A stretch of DNA of 64,000 nucleotides from Cucumis sativus (GCF_000004075.3 NC_026659.2:434001-498000); one strand, 5' to 3'. Counted from the first letter of the stretch, positions 10,801-21,675 are shown. A program made the numbers and translations. Notes: generated from the letters alone by a model not told the origin.

Positions 10801-11791
10801 CCTGGTTTACTTTTATTTGGTCAATCTTAGGCCGTTGAATCAATATTTGTTACAAAGCCATGGGTGGTTCCATGGACAGCGAAAACCATTGTTCAGGTGA
10901 TTTCTATTTTTCTTCTATGTTTATTTTTTATTCTTTTTGTGTCTCTTGTATAATCTAAATGAGCAGCGAAAAGAAAACTTTCAAAAATTAATATATGTTG
11001 ATGTGGCTGTTTTCTTTTTCTATATCATGATACATTTTAGGTATTGTGTTCATACATTTTCAGTCCTATGAAATTAAGAAGAACGAAATGAATTTAACAA
11101 GTTAAGTTTTTTGGTGATGTAGGTTATGCTTCTGTGGGTTGCTTCATTTTGGGTTATAGGGTCATGGATAATTCCAATAATAGCACATACAGCCGGATAC
11201 AGAAAGGAATTCATGACACACAGAGGGCAAGCCTTATACAGCCTTCTCACAGATGTGGCCGAAGGGCTTACCGGAATGGCAATTTTGCATCGCTGCCTCT
11301 CAAGATTCCACCCCCTTCCATCTAGCTGGTTTAAATTCAGCATTGAAGGGAAATGGCAATTCGACGTTGGTTTAGGCTGCCTAATGTTTCCACTTGTAAA
11401 CCGTCTTTCACAGGTGAATCTAAACTTGTTGCCCGTTCTTCCCTCAACTCCAATTACTGTCTCAAGCGTCGAACAATCAATCGTTGCTAGGGACCCAGTG
11501 GCAATGGCACTCTATGCAGTGGTCGTGTCGGTCTGCGCTCCCATTTGGGAGGAGATTGTGTTCCGAGGGTTCCTCCTACCGTCATTGACGAAATATATGC
11601 CAGTATGGTGCTCAATTTTGGTGAGTTCAATAGCCTTTGCTCTGGCACATTTCAATATGCAGAGGATGTTACCTCTAATACTGCTGGGGATGGTGATGGG
11701 TACTGTGTATGCAAGAACTAGGAACCTTCTACCATCAATGTTGTTGCATAGCCTTTGGAATGCCTTTGTATTCTTAGATCTCATGAAATAA
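7899..11791 (+). CDS. Plastid-type CPBP (CAAX-like) intramembrane protease
   Basis: Four exons join in frame: 7899-8060, 8471-8626, 10831-10896 and 11123-11791, giving 350 residues; all junctions are GT-AG and phase 0. The N-terminus (MSTATNPCCHSLSF...) is rich in Ser, Arg and Pro with few acidic residues, as in a chloroplast transit peptide. The C-terminal exon holds several membrane helices and the CPBP (Rce1/ABI family) motifs: EEIVFRG (motif 1, the two Glu and the Arg), FALAHFN (motif 2 His) and HSLWNAFVF (motif 3 His/Asn). Length and motif order match Arabidopsis At1g14270-type CAAX N-terminal protease family proteins as I remember them. The family includes prenyl-protein proteases and plastid paralogs whose substrates are mostly unknown; here a plastid-envelope or thylakoid membrane protease is inferred. 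Intron 2 is 2.2 kb and contains degenerate internal repeats. Confidence 0.85.
9690..10410 (+). repeat. Degenerate repeats inside intron 2 of the protease gene
   Basis: Related stretches recur: a 'tatc(a/t)ttgatatg' block followed by a 'cagaa' block at about 9701, 10049 and, weaker, 10262. A 'ttacacttttcttgtaatttt...gcattaaacaac' block at 9773-9818 matches 'gtcacttttcttgtgatta...gacatcaaacaac' at 10321-10363. The copies are diverged and spacings vary. It looks like an old local duplication or a nested repeat. Confidence 0.4.
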
Positions 11792-13309
11792 ATGTTGGTC
11801 CTTAAGACTGTAAATTTTGATTTCATTAAAAGTTATATTATGTGTTTTGTTGTAGCATGAGTAAGTTGAAGCTTTCCATTTCCTTGAGTTATTGTGAAAT
11901 TTGGTTTCACTACAATCTTATTCAACATTGTTAGTACACAAAATGTTGGGTTAACTTGGAGATGTATTTTCACCCCCAAATAGTTCCATACTTAAACAAA
12001 CATTTAGAAATTTGAACATTAGAAAGTGAAGGATAATGTGACATGTACTCGATCAAGTTAGAACAAATTATTATAGTCTTTACTAAATCGGTATAAGAAT
12101 TGTTTTGAAGTTGAACTTGGGATATTTTTTTGTTGAGAAATTTTAAATTTTAGTCAATGATATAATGTTTTAAATAACCTTTAGTTCCGTAGTATTGACA
12201 CATGGCATTCAATCCTAGATGTTGGAGATTTAATTTTTTTATCAAGGAAAATAAAAGGTTGACATATGTTTAGAAATCATTTAGTAAAGAAATGTTAACA
12301 ATTATTTCTATCCAAACCGTAAAAAGGTGATTTTATTAAAAAGAAATCACTTGTAAAGTAAGCACAACAATGTTCCAAATATTACTTTTTATTTTTCACT
12401 AAAAAGCTGAGAGAGTCTTGAAAAACAGAAAAAGGACAAAAGGGCACAAAAAAGGGTTTAGAATATATAAAGCAAAGTATATGCTGAAAGATGAAGAGAA
12501 CAAAATGTTTGTTGTTGAACACTACAAATGATTTAGGCCTTTATTTTACTTTTAAGAAACAACAATGTTTGGACCTTTAAAGTATTGTTTCTTTTTTGGA
12601 AACTTCTGTTCTTCAATCTGTTCTAAGGATTATTATTCACTTTTTCTCTAAACACATAATTTGATGTCTAAACTATATTGACTGTTCCAATTTAGTTTGT
12701 CAGTTAGTATAGTTCAATCAAGTTTATAACAGATGACAGCAATGAAATAAAACAGTACCTAAGAATGTGATGTGCCATTTCATTGTTCTAAAAAGCAAAA
12801 TTTTGATGTATTACTCCACAAATATTGAACTAAAAAAGGCAAGAGCTTACATTGGTGTTCAACCTAAAAAAGCTAGCTCATATAGACATGGTTGATAGAT
12901 GATCTCGTTGATGTCGAAAAATGGACTAATTAGTGAGTTTAGGATTTTGAGAGAAAATGATAAAAATTTGAATATCATGGTGGTGTTAGCTAGACCAACG
13001 ATATTTCGGCACTCAAGTAAATAAAGGGTTGAAATGTGTGATATTATAGAGAGCTTTGACGAATGAATCCTATCGCTATTAGAGAATTAGTCATATGTAA
13101 TGGATGCTTAGGCTCTTTACTACCCAATGTAGTATTGATGCTTTAGCGACTTACTCTAATCAACCCCTTCATGAATTACTGGTTAAGAATTTAGATCACT
13201 ATTTGCCTAATGTGGATGTTTGATGGTCCTCCTTTGTGTCGTTGGCTCCTCAGCGGAAATTCTTCATGGGTCCTTCATGATACAACTAGGACCTTGAGTC
13301 TTTCCTCAT
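11792..13309. other. 3' flank of the protease gene and spacer
   Basis: The first hundred bases probably hold the 3' UTR. The rest is AT-rich with no supported coding or RNA gene. Confidence 0.5.
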
Positions 13310-13400
13310 TTGTCCCACCACTCTTGTCCACTTACGAGAACTTGCTCTTATCAAAGTCCGTAGAAAAGGTAGATAGAGCACGGCGATTTTTTCTTATGTA
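13310..13400 (+). repeat. Direct repeat, left copy, near tRNA-Phe
   Basis: A block with 'ccaccactc', 'ccacttacgagaacttgctc' and 'ttatcaaa' followed by 'agagca' and 'ttttttcttatgtaata' recurs in the same order and orientation at 13970-14065. The two copies bracket the tRNA gene. They are diverged, about 70-80% alike by eye. Confidence 0.45.
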
Positions 13401-13505
13401 ATAAATTTGATTTTTAAAACTAGATTTTTTCCAAAAAAAAAAAAACAAGTGGTTATCAAATTAGCTTAAACATAAAAAAAAACATAAAAAAAAGCAAAAT
13501 ATGAA

Positions 13506-13530
13506 TGCGGTGAACGTGGATCGAACACGT

Positions 13531-13573
<43 letters not shown>

Positions 13574-13578
13574 CCCGC
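13506..13578 (-). tRNA. tRNA-Phe (anticodon GAA)
   Basis: Reading the minus strand from 13578, a 73-nt cloverleaf begins GCGGGGATAGCTCAGTTGGG and ends CACCGCA. The acceptor stem GCGGGGA pairs with the 3' end, the D arm is canonical, and the anticodon loop CTGAAGA gives GAA. The T arm is ACGTG-TTCGATC-CACGT. The A box (TAGCTCAGTTGG) and B box (GTTCGATCC) are intact, and a run of T follows at about 13497-13494 as the Pol III stop. No intron and no encoded CCA, as expected for a nuclear plant gene. Compared with the common plant tRNA-Phe I remember (T stem GCGTG/CACGC), one pair is changed on both sides to A-T, so the stem is kept. Confidence 0.95.
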
Positions 13579-13969
13579 AATTTGAATACTAAATTTTATA
13601 ATTATATAAGTATATCTATTTGCATTTGCCTATATAGTTTGTTTATTAAAAACTTAAAAGGTATAATTGTTTTTTTTGTAAAGGTATTGTAATAACTAAG
13701 AATTTGAACCCAAGGACTCATTGTCTTCAGGTACATACAGGTGTTACTTAACTCTATTTATTAGAGTTTATAATGAGAACAATTGTACCATATACGTACA
13801 CAATTGTATGATAATATTAATTTTAAACATGATAATCACTCACGACGCGTCCTCGTTTATATACTTATAAATCTCTCTTCTCTAACCTATGTGAGACATA
13901 AATTTGTTTAATCTAATTAACAATCCTCTTCTCAATCAAAATACAACGCTTCTAGTCTCTCATCATCCA

Positions 13970-14065
13970 CCACCACTTCCGATCAACCACTTATGAGAGT
14001 TTGCTCTTATCAAACTCAAATAGAGCGCAACCATGCATGAAATTTTTTTTCTTGTGTATAACACA
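13970..14065 (+). repeat. Direct repeat, right copy, near tRNA-Phe
   Basis: It matches the block at 13310-13400 ('ccaccactt', 'ccacttatgagagtttgctc', 'ttatcaaa', 'agagc', 'ttttttttcttgtgtataa'). Together with the left copy it flanks the tRNA gene in direct orientation. Confidence 0.45.
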
Positions 14066-14321
14066 CTACCAAAACCAAATTTAAAAACTATCATATAAAA
14101 CATTTTTAAAGAAAATGTTATAAAATCAATAGAAATTTGAACTAAAAATATATATTTAGCCTAAATCAAAATATCCAAACAATCCCCTTCAGTTTCATTA
14201 TATTGTTCAAATTTTCTACTATTCATTCTCTTCCCCAAAAATCATTCATAAGGGAAGAAAATAAAAAGAGAAGATAGAAAAAGAAAAAGAAAAAAACCCT
14301 ATTAATTAAATTAATATTTTT

Positions 14322-14329
14322 TATATATA
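14322..14329 (+). promoter_or_regulatory. TATA box of the MAKR6-like gene
   Basis: TATATATA lies about 175 bases before the ATG at 14502. The transcribed leader would contain the CTT/CCT repeat at 14400-14442, a typical pyrimidine-rich plant 5' UTR. Confidence 0.5.
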
Positions 14330-14501
14330 CACAGAAGACATGAACTTTCACAATTACATCATATCCTTCCCTCATAGGCTCATAGCAGATGGCCAACAGC
14401 CTTCTCCTCCTCCTCCTTCTTCTTCTTCTTCTTCTTCTTCCAGATCTTCCTTCAAATTATAATATCATAACTTCACAAAACTAAGCTCATCACTGTCAGC
14501 C

Positions 14502-15920
14502 ATGGAAGCTTCTTCTCAACCTCTATCCATAGAAAGCTTCTCATATAGTTGGTTAGTGAACATGAGATCATCCTTTGAAATTAGTTGTGCCAATTCCTTT
14601 AGAACCTCTCTTGATGAAGCTTCCTTCATTGAAATGGATCCTACAATGCCACCTTCCAAGAGATTCTACTTCACTAATTCCTCTCGCCGTTCTAACGACT
14701 TCAAGTTCCCAGCTCCTCTCTCCCCGTCTCCCTCTCTCCCTCTCGTTCACGCCGACCAGCTCATCTCCAACGGCTACCTCGTCCCCGTATAACTCTCTCT
14801 CGTATCGAAACTCTTAACCCCTTTTTGCATTTTCTCTAATTAATGTAAACTTTTTTTCTTTTCCTTCTAAATTATAGTTGCAAGTGTTCGAGGGCGTATC
14901 GGGTGTCATGATCGGTTCACCTGATGCAGTTAAGCTCGTAGCGGAGCCACCAGGAAAATCTGCAGAGTCGTTGAGGAAGTCGTGCAGGAGATTATCAAGG
15001 CAGATTTTCCAGAAATATTTGAACTTTTTAAGGCCACTTTGTAGAAGGATTCAAAGGGTGGGAAATTATGGGAATAATACTAATGGTAAATTAGGAGGGA
15101 AGAAATTGTTGTTCCATGGTGGAAAATATACTAATACTACTACTACTACCACAAGGGAAGCTCATCATCAGTGTATTGATGAATGGAGAAGATCTTCTTG
15201 TGATTCTGAGACCTCAATTTATGATGCAGTTCTTCACTGCAAAAACTCCATAGGTCTGTCTGTCTCTCTCTCTCTCTCTCATTTTAATTTCATTTTCCTC
15301 ATCATTTCTCCAAATATATTAAAATTTGTTGAGATTAATCTGCTTAATTACCATAAGTACTATATATTCTTAGGCTTTCTTACTGTTGGGTCGGATGAAA
15401 TTGTTGAGAGTAAAACCAAAGTCAAAATCTTTATTGTTACATAGAAGATGATTTTCTTGGTACGTATGAGGCCTCTTTTAGGTGAAACAAAAATCAGAGT
15501 GCTACGAAGAATATAATCATTAACATTGAATATTGTCATAAGGAGATGATATGTTTGTTAGAATAATTAATGTAATTTTTTCCTAATTAATTAAGTGGTA
15601 GCAGTTCCATCATAATTTATATACATGGTGGGTGCCTGTTATATAAATCTAAATTAAGACGTACTACGACAAAAGTTCTAGTGAATCAAATTAATTGATA
15701 TTTGAAGCTGGTACACTACGCTTCTTTCCTGTTAAACATCACTTGAAACTTACTTTTAACCATTCAAAAACATATCAACCTTGAAAATCGTTTAAAAACC
15801 TAAGAAGCCAACATTCCTTTTATATGATTCTTATATATATATAAGGGTGGAAGGATTATATTCACATCAACACACACATGCATGGCTTGAAAATTGTTTG
15901 ATATTTGTTCAGGAAAATGA
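14502..15920 (+). CDS. MAKR6-like membrane-associated kinase regulator
   Basis: Exon 1 is 14502-14786 and exon 2 is 14878-15253, joined in frame with GT-AG ends. The N-terminus MEASSQPLSIESFSYSWL, then NSFRTSLDEASFIEMDP and PPSKRFY, is the signature of the MAKR/BKI1 family member MAKR6. The middle has basic patches (KSCRRLSRQIFQKYLNFLRP) of the kind that bind acidic membranes, and the end has IYDAVLHCKNSIG, the conserved kinase-binding C-terminus. In this family the proteins sit at the plasma membrane and modulate leucine-rich repeat receptor kinases. A stop is reached most simply by a tiny exon 3 (15913-15920: two residues, Gly-Lys, then TGA) after a 659-base intron. Reading through the exon 2 donor instead adds an implausible 60-residue hydrophobic tail. 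Predicted length is 222 residues. The last exon is the uncertain part. Confidence 0.75.
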
Positions 15921-15953
15921 AGAGGGAGAAGAGAGCAAGGAAGGGGCCTGGGG

Positions 15954-16500
15954 AAGGGAAAAAAGGATGATGATGATGATGATGATGAACATAGGGACAG
16001 TACAGTTGTTGTTTGTCTGTTGTTAATTTCTGTTTGTGTAAGTTTGTGGGGATATATATGGAAAAAATGCAATAGTACTGTTTGTGTTTTGTCATTGTGA
16101 GAGTAAAGAAAAGAATCTGTTTTGGATTATGAGAGTGGAAAAATTGTGGCCTTTGATGGAAAGGTGAAAAAGGCATATATATATATATATATATATATCA
16201 TATTAAATTTTTATTTGTCTTTACGTTCTTGTGAAACTCAAACCACTAAATTTAAAGACAGTACTAAATCTCTCACTTTCTTCTTCTTCTTTCTTTATTT
16301 CTCTCCCACACTTTTTCCTATTTCAAAGTTTTCTGTCATAAATACACAATCAAACAACAATGGTCTCATGCTGATTCCGACTTCAACATATTTCAACGAA
16401 ACTCTCTATCTCTATAAGTTTTACTTTGATTCATATATATATATATAGTATCTGAATTAACAACACAATTAACAATAGTTAGTTCATAAAAGTGACTGAA
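15954..16500. other. 3' flank of the MAKR6-like gene with microsatellites
   Basis: It contains a GAT repeat (about 15966-15990) just after the stop, probably in the 3' UTR, and an (AT)n tract at 16175-16198. Nothing else is recognised. Confidence 0.6.
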
Positions 16501-18480
16501 AATTAGATTTTTTATAAACTATATATAAAAACTTTTTCAAAATGTCTCCTACTAAATCTAAGAAAGTCATATCAATTATATCATTGAGCTTTACTTTGTT
16601 AACAAACCACTTGTAGTAAAAATATGTATTACATGATAATAATATATTGAACTTTAGTTGGATGTGTGTATATATGTTTCCTAATCATTTTACAAATTTT
16701 TGGAGTAAGAATTTGTTAACGTAGTGAAAAAAGAATTCATACTTAATTGGATTGATCTACGTGGAAAATGACAACTCGTGTAATAACACATATAAAAGTT
16801 TAGACATTTTTCTTTGTTTGTCTTGTCAATTCACTTTCTACCCGTAATGTCATAATTTCAATTTTATTTAAACAAACGCATTTAAGAAAAATAAAAATCA
16901 AAACAAGTTCATAATTTGGAGCATATGAGGGGTATTCTATATAGTTAAATAGTTTTGATTTAAGTAAAGTATGATTGTTAATTAATAATTAATAAGGTGA
17001 AGAAGATATGATTGTAGATAAAACAATGGTATGAATTAATTAGAATGGGTGACTTCTTTTTGCAAATTTTCTAGAAAAAGTATTAAATAATAGCTAGTTT
17101 AAATCCCATCCACAAAATATGGAATATAATTTCTATTTCTCCCTTTTGTTGAGAAAGTGAAAGGGAATGAAAAGACATTAAAAAAAAAAAACCACACTCT
17201 AGGAAAAATGTATTATTCATCATTTAATGCTAAAATGACAGCAGCATATGTATTATATCATAGCTTAGACACTTTATTTTTATTCCACTCACTTCATTTT
17301 ACTATAAACTTTTACATCTAAAAAAAAACTTTATACCATCAAACTAAATCATTAAAGACGCTCTCCCAACTGAGCTATCCCCGCTGTTTGGTTATAAAAT
17401 TTGTATATTTGAATATATACATACATACATATGCCTATTCTAATTTAATGCCTACCCTAACTAGACCATAAACATTGTTTAGTTACGAAGTTGTAAAGTT
17501 CTGTGTTAATATACGTATACATATAAATATGTATGATGATATATTCATTGAGACAATGAGTATACACAAAATCTTTTAACACCTACCAACGATAATCTCA
17601 TACTATAAAAATCGTTACCAAACATAACCTTATTGAACTTTTGCGGTATAAATAAAAGTCAACGTTTTGTACTACTTTTGCCTAATAGATGAGGTGAGAA
17701 GGATACAAAGTTTGATATCAATACAGATATATGTGTGTGTGTGTGTTTTATTTTACATTTTCCCTTTTTGTCTTCTTCATTGAAAATTTCTGCTTCACAA
17801 GAAATTGTGTTCCATTACTGTGGGGGACCAAACTTTCCATTGCTTAACATCATTTTGCCCGTCATTGTATGCATAGCAAAGCACATCAGTGATGCTGCAA
17901 TTCTTTTGTCATCCAAATGCAAGTTGGAGGTCTCAGTTTCAGTGTGATAGGATTACCCTCAAATGTTTTTGTCTAAGAAAAGTTGCAACAAACTAAAGGA
18001 AAAGAGAGACGCTCACTTAGAAGAAAGAAACTTTTATTAAGGAAGTATAAATATGGACACTTATGAGATAATGTTTTTACACTCCCCTCAATGCTCACCC
18101 ACACACTTTTACTCTGTCTTTCTTTGTTTCTCGTACTTTTCGTACATGTGAAGACACTCTTCTTATTTATAAGTATGAATAGATCCTTGTTTAGAAGTTT
18201 CTAGAATAGTTAGCGTTGTCTTGAATTATTTGGATCTAAAATATCCTCACACAGTTTGATTAGATAAGCTGCAATTGGGGCATCGTGTTGAATAAGTTTC
18301 TTTCTGCTTGAGTCATTATTTTAAAAAAAACAGACAAATAATATCTTGGAAAGTTAGAAACAGTTGAAAATTAGCAAAAAGCTCTTTGAGACTTGGGATA
18401 CTTAAACATAGTTACTTTATTAATATCACACATGAACAAGATATATCAAGTCGATTATAGATGTTGATACACAAATCTTA
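16501..18480. other. Intergenic, AT-rich
   Basis: Apart from the tRNA fragment at 17357-17384, a GT repeat near 17732-17748 and a vaguely LTR-like stretch around 18000-18230 (a TATA-like 'tatttataag' on the complement and an 'agaagtttctagaa' inverted motif), I see nothing that can be supported. Confidence 0.45.
17357..17384 (-). pseudogene. tRNA-Phe fragment (5' half)
   Basis: These 28 bases are identical to 13551-13578, the acceptor strand, D arm and start of the anticodon stem of the intact tRNA-Phe, in the same orientation. The anticodon loop and the whole 3' half are absent, so no cloverleaf is possible. The flanks differ from those of the intact gene except for general AT richness. Confidence 0.85.
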
Positions 18481-18640
18481 ATACATAACGTGGTATTTCT
18501 AACAAAAAGGGCTATTTCTTACATCTCTCGGTTGTACTTAACTATCCAACTCCAAACATGTTCATTGGAACCATTAAAACTACAAAATCAAGTTCCTCCT
18601 ATGTTGAGTTGTGATTTTCATACAGAGGGGGAGCCTGAGA

Positions 18641-21600
18641 TCAGTGGAGTTGATCATTTGACGGTTGGAGGTTCATGTCTTCGCCTTCGGAGGTTTTTGT
18701 TCCAACAGATGCTTCTAAATCCTTGTTATCTGAGCTTGAAAACTTCAAGAAGTTTTCGATATCTTGGGATTCTGAACTTCCATTTCTTAGTTGTTGAAAC
18801 CAGTTCATATGTGGTTTCGGCTTCCTGTCACTAATGGCTATAGCAATGTCATTAGGAAAGAGGTCACGAAGCACGAAGGCGTGGATGATAGTCGTTACAA
18901 GGAGAGATGCTACTATGATTATAGCAGTGACAGAGAGTAGAACAGACAGAACTTGTGTAAATGTATTTGTAACTTCAGTTGAGTATCTTATAGTTGCAAT
19001 GGCAGCACCAGTCATTGGAAAAGTATATGCCCACCACGCGAGTGAGAACCTAATAATTCGAAACAAAATGATTGTGAGATAACTAACTCGAAAAGAATGA
19101 TAGAAGTTTCAAAACAAGAAAGACAGGTGCCGTATCATACTTGAAGCCCCGGAAAAAGTTGACTCTGACAACCTGCAAAGAAGAATCAGAAGAGAGAATT
19201 GCGAGTTTTGTCAGATTCATAAAGACAACAACAAAAGTAATCAAGGCGATGAGAGCTACATAGAGACTAACCAGTGAGAAATAGAGGAACATAGCAATAA
19301 AGTACATCATTCGTGAAGCATTGTCAAAGGAGCCTTGAATTTTTCCCCATGCCATAGATGCAACACTTGGTGCTGCTATGAAAAGAAAGAATACCGGATG
19401 CAGCTCCTTTGGGAGTGTCTCATTGGTTGGCAGTCTCTGATAGAGAGTTACAAAAAGGACTAAATAGTGAGCTATTCCGATTGCGAAGAAGAATATGGGC
19501 CCTTCCTTTAATCCCATTGAAGCTCCCAACAAAGCCCCCACAAAGTTTCCCACAATGGAAAGATGATTTGTAGGATTAGCCACTTTCGACAGCCTTCGTT
19601 GGCCTCCTGACATCCATTGCCCGTAAATCTTAAGCTCAAGGCATAGAACTGGAGTCATGAGAACATACCAAATTACCGGAGGCAGGTTGGTGGCAACTGA
19701 TGGAGGAACACCAATTGCTAAGAACAAGAGGGCTATCCAGGGTGCAAAGAAGAAGTTGATACGAATAGGATGGTAGTACTCACGGCGAACGGCTTCAAAG
19801 TAGAGAATAAGTTTCAGAAGGTAAGTGGAAGCGACAGTGACTATAAGAGCAATGGAAATGATCCATAAAGCAAGATTTATTTTCAGGCTCAAATGAAGGA
19901 ACTTTGTAGAAACTGAAGTGGCCAGTGTTTTCCACATGATTGCCTGGCTACTAACACCAAGACAGATACCAAACGATGAGATAGGAAATCGAAGTAGAAA
20001 AGGCCATGTCCTGTCATCTGGGAGCAGTATTTCCTCTGAAGCCTGTATGGAAATGGAAAACAAAGAAACAATTGTTCATGATTCGATGAATAACTTTTCA
20101 AATTTGTTCAAGGCATCCTCTAAAACATGGAATTCTTTCCCAAATACAAAATAAATTAAGAGTGAGTTCGGAATAATTTTTTATAATCAAGATTTGGGTG
20201 AAGTACTTTTGGAAGACGTGAAGGTTTCTTTAAGCATATAAAATTAATTTTCTTCACTGCGTAACCAAATACCATAAGAATTGTTGGTGATATATAATTA
20301 AATTTGCCTTCAACCATTAGCTTAAGCTTTTGGATGAATTGGTGGTTTAATATGGTATCAGAGCAGGTGGTCCAGGGAGGTCCTGTGTTCAAGCCCCTGC
20401 ATTGTCGTTTCCTCCCCCAATTAAAATCAATTTCCACTTGTTGGGCCTTTCAAATATTTCAAACCCAAAAGTGAGGTAAAATTGATTCCACTTGTTGGGC
20501 CTTTCAGATATTTCAAGCCCACAAGTGAGGGGGAGTGTTGGTGATATATAATTAAATTTGCCTTCAACCATTAGCTTAAGCTTTTGGATGAATTGGTGGT
20601 TTAATAAGAATTTTGAAAAATATTTCAAGGTTTTAGTAGATGCAAGAGCACCGTACATTTACAAGTAATTTCTGTTGTTCCGATATGAAGATATTGGAAT
20701 ATTATAAAGTTCAGACTAATGCATAAGATGAGTGAAGTATCTAAGATGTCATTGAGAATAGGATGAAGGTAACATACCCTAAGTGTTTCCAACTCTGGAC
20801 CCTCCAATGCAGCAAAGTAACGATCAACGGATATGTTGTTCTCAATTCCAGGTCCATGAACTTCAGTTTCATCTGAACTAGTTTGTCGTGGCGACTTTCC
20901 ACGAAGTAGAGTCAATTGTCTTTCAAGTTTTCCAGACCATGTTTTGAAAGAATCATATCTTTTGTCCTTCAATCTTCTACTAGGGTGATGTGCAGCATTC
21001 GCATTCGCATTCACATTCATGTTCCTCATCGCATCCTCATATGTAGAGCCCCTCGGAATTGGCTGAGAGTGAAACATTGCATCTTTCTTTGGTTTTTTCA
21101 CAGCAGGAGGACCAGTTCCGTTGTTTATAACTGTTTCACCACTGAAGATAACTCTTTTGGGGGTCAACTGAACTGCCACAGGGGATGGTGGCATGCTGAT
21201 AGAAACAGAATGTTTTCTTTGATGGTTAACGAACTGAAGTTCGATATCACTTTGCGTGGCAGGTGATGATACATTTTCCTGTTTTTATGGCAAAAAGAAG
21301 TCCACTGTTAGCCTTACCGCTGTGTTACAAGCTTTTCTCTTAGCATTCTAAGTAATTCAAGTCATCTAATAATCAACAGAAGTAGCATCACCCTTGTGTC
21401 AATCATAGAAGATGAACACAAATACAATCTCAAAAATCATTTGTTCCACAACCAATTCATCCTTCAGTCAAATATACATGAATTACGTAAGAACTTACAT
21501 TAGGCAGAGTAGAGGGGGAATGAGAACAACTTGAATGAAACTGATTATGTGGAAGGTCACTCTCTTCGATACTGTCAAAGCCAGGCACATCAAGTGATGA

Positions 21601-21675
21601 TGATATGTGCTTGATTAATGGTGGAACCTCAGCAAACTCCTTGGGTGTATATTCTTGATATTTTCCATTTTCCAT
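18641..21675 (-). CDS. S-type anion channel, SLAH2/SLAH3 group
   Basis: Four coding exons on the minus strand join in frame: 21675-21499, 21278-20778, 20042-19141 and 19049-18641, giving 662 residues. The N-terminal third is soluble and polar (MENGKYQEYTPKEFAEVPPLI, then a stretch with KTWSGKLERQLTLLRGK and DRYFAALEGPELETLR). From ASEEILLPDDRTWPFLLRFP onward there is a run of about ten hydrophobic helices typical of the SLAC1/TehA (C4-dicarboxylate transporter-like) fold. Landmarks include FGICLGVSSQAIMWKTLA, GNFVGALLGASMGLKEGP, RVNFFRGF and FSLAWWAYTFPMTGAA. The C-terminus is a polar tail. SLAH proteins are plasma-membrane chloride/nitrate channels gated by phosphorylation (CPK/OST1 kinases). 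The long N-terminus and the ELETLRASEEILLP motif favour SLAH2/3 over SLAC1. A 5' UTR intron is likely (acceptor near 21690, donor near 22486). A TRIM element sits in the intron between exons 2 and 3. Confidence 0.92.
20282..20606 (+). mobile_element. TRIM (miniature LTR retrotransposon), complete
   Basis: Two identical 71-bp direct terminal repeats (20282-20352 and 20536-20606) begin TGTTGGTGATAT and end GGTTTAATA. Directly after the left repeat stands TGGTATCAGAGC (20353-20364), complementary to the 3' end of initiator tRNA-Met, the usual primer site. Directly before the right repeat is a purine tract (AAGTGAGGGGGAG). The element is bracketed by a 5-bp target duplication AGAAT (20277-20281 and 20607-20611). 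The interior is about 183 bases, non-coding, and includes a roughly 54-bp tandem duplication (starting about 20422 and 20477). With no protein it must have been moved by another retroelement's enzymes. It lies in an intron of the SLAH gene, antisense to that gene. LTRs without the usual terminal CA are a small oddity. Confidence 0.9.

Noticed and set aside
11512-11826. 104-codon minus-strand frame over the protease gene
   Set aside because: It is the complement of the strongly conserved CPBP exon and shows no domain of its own.
13501-13692. 63-codon plus-strand frame over the tRNA
   Set aside because: It reads across the tRNA-Phe gene on the opposite strand and has no protein features.
14878-15444. 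Single 188-codon frame read straight through past the MAKR6-like exon 2
   Set aside because: After NSIG the frame enters a CT repeat and AT-rich sequence coding an implausible hydrophobic tail; a good donor stands exactly at the end of the conserved region.
20282-20606. SINE or simple local duplication as explanation of the repeated 71-bp sequence
   Set aside because: There is no A-rich tail. The primer site directly after the left repeat, purine tract before the right repeat and 5-bp target duplication fit a miniature LTR element.
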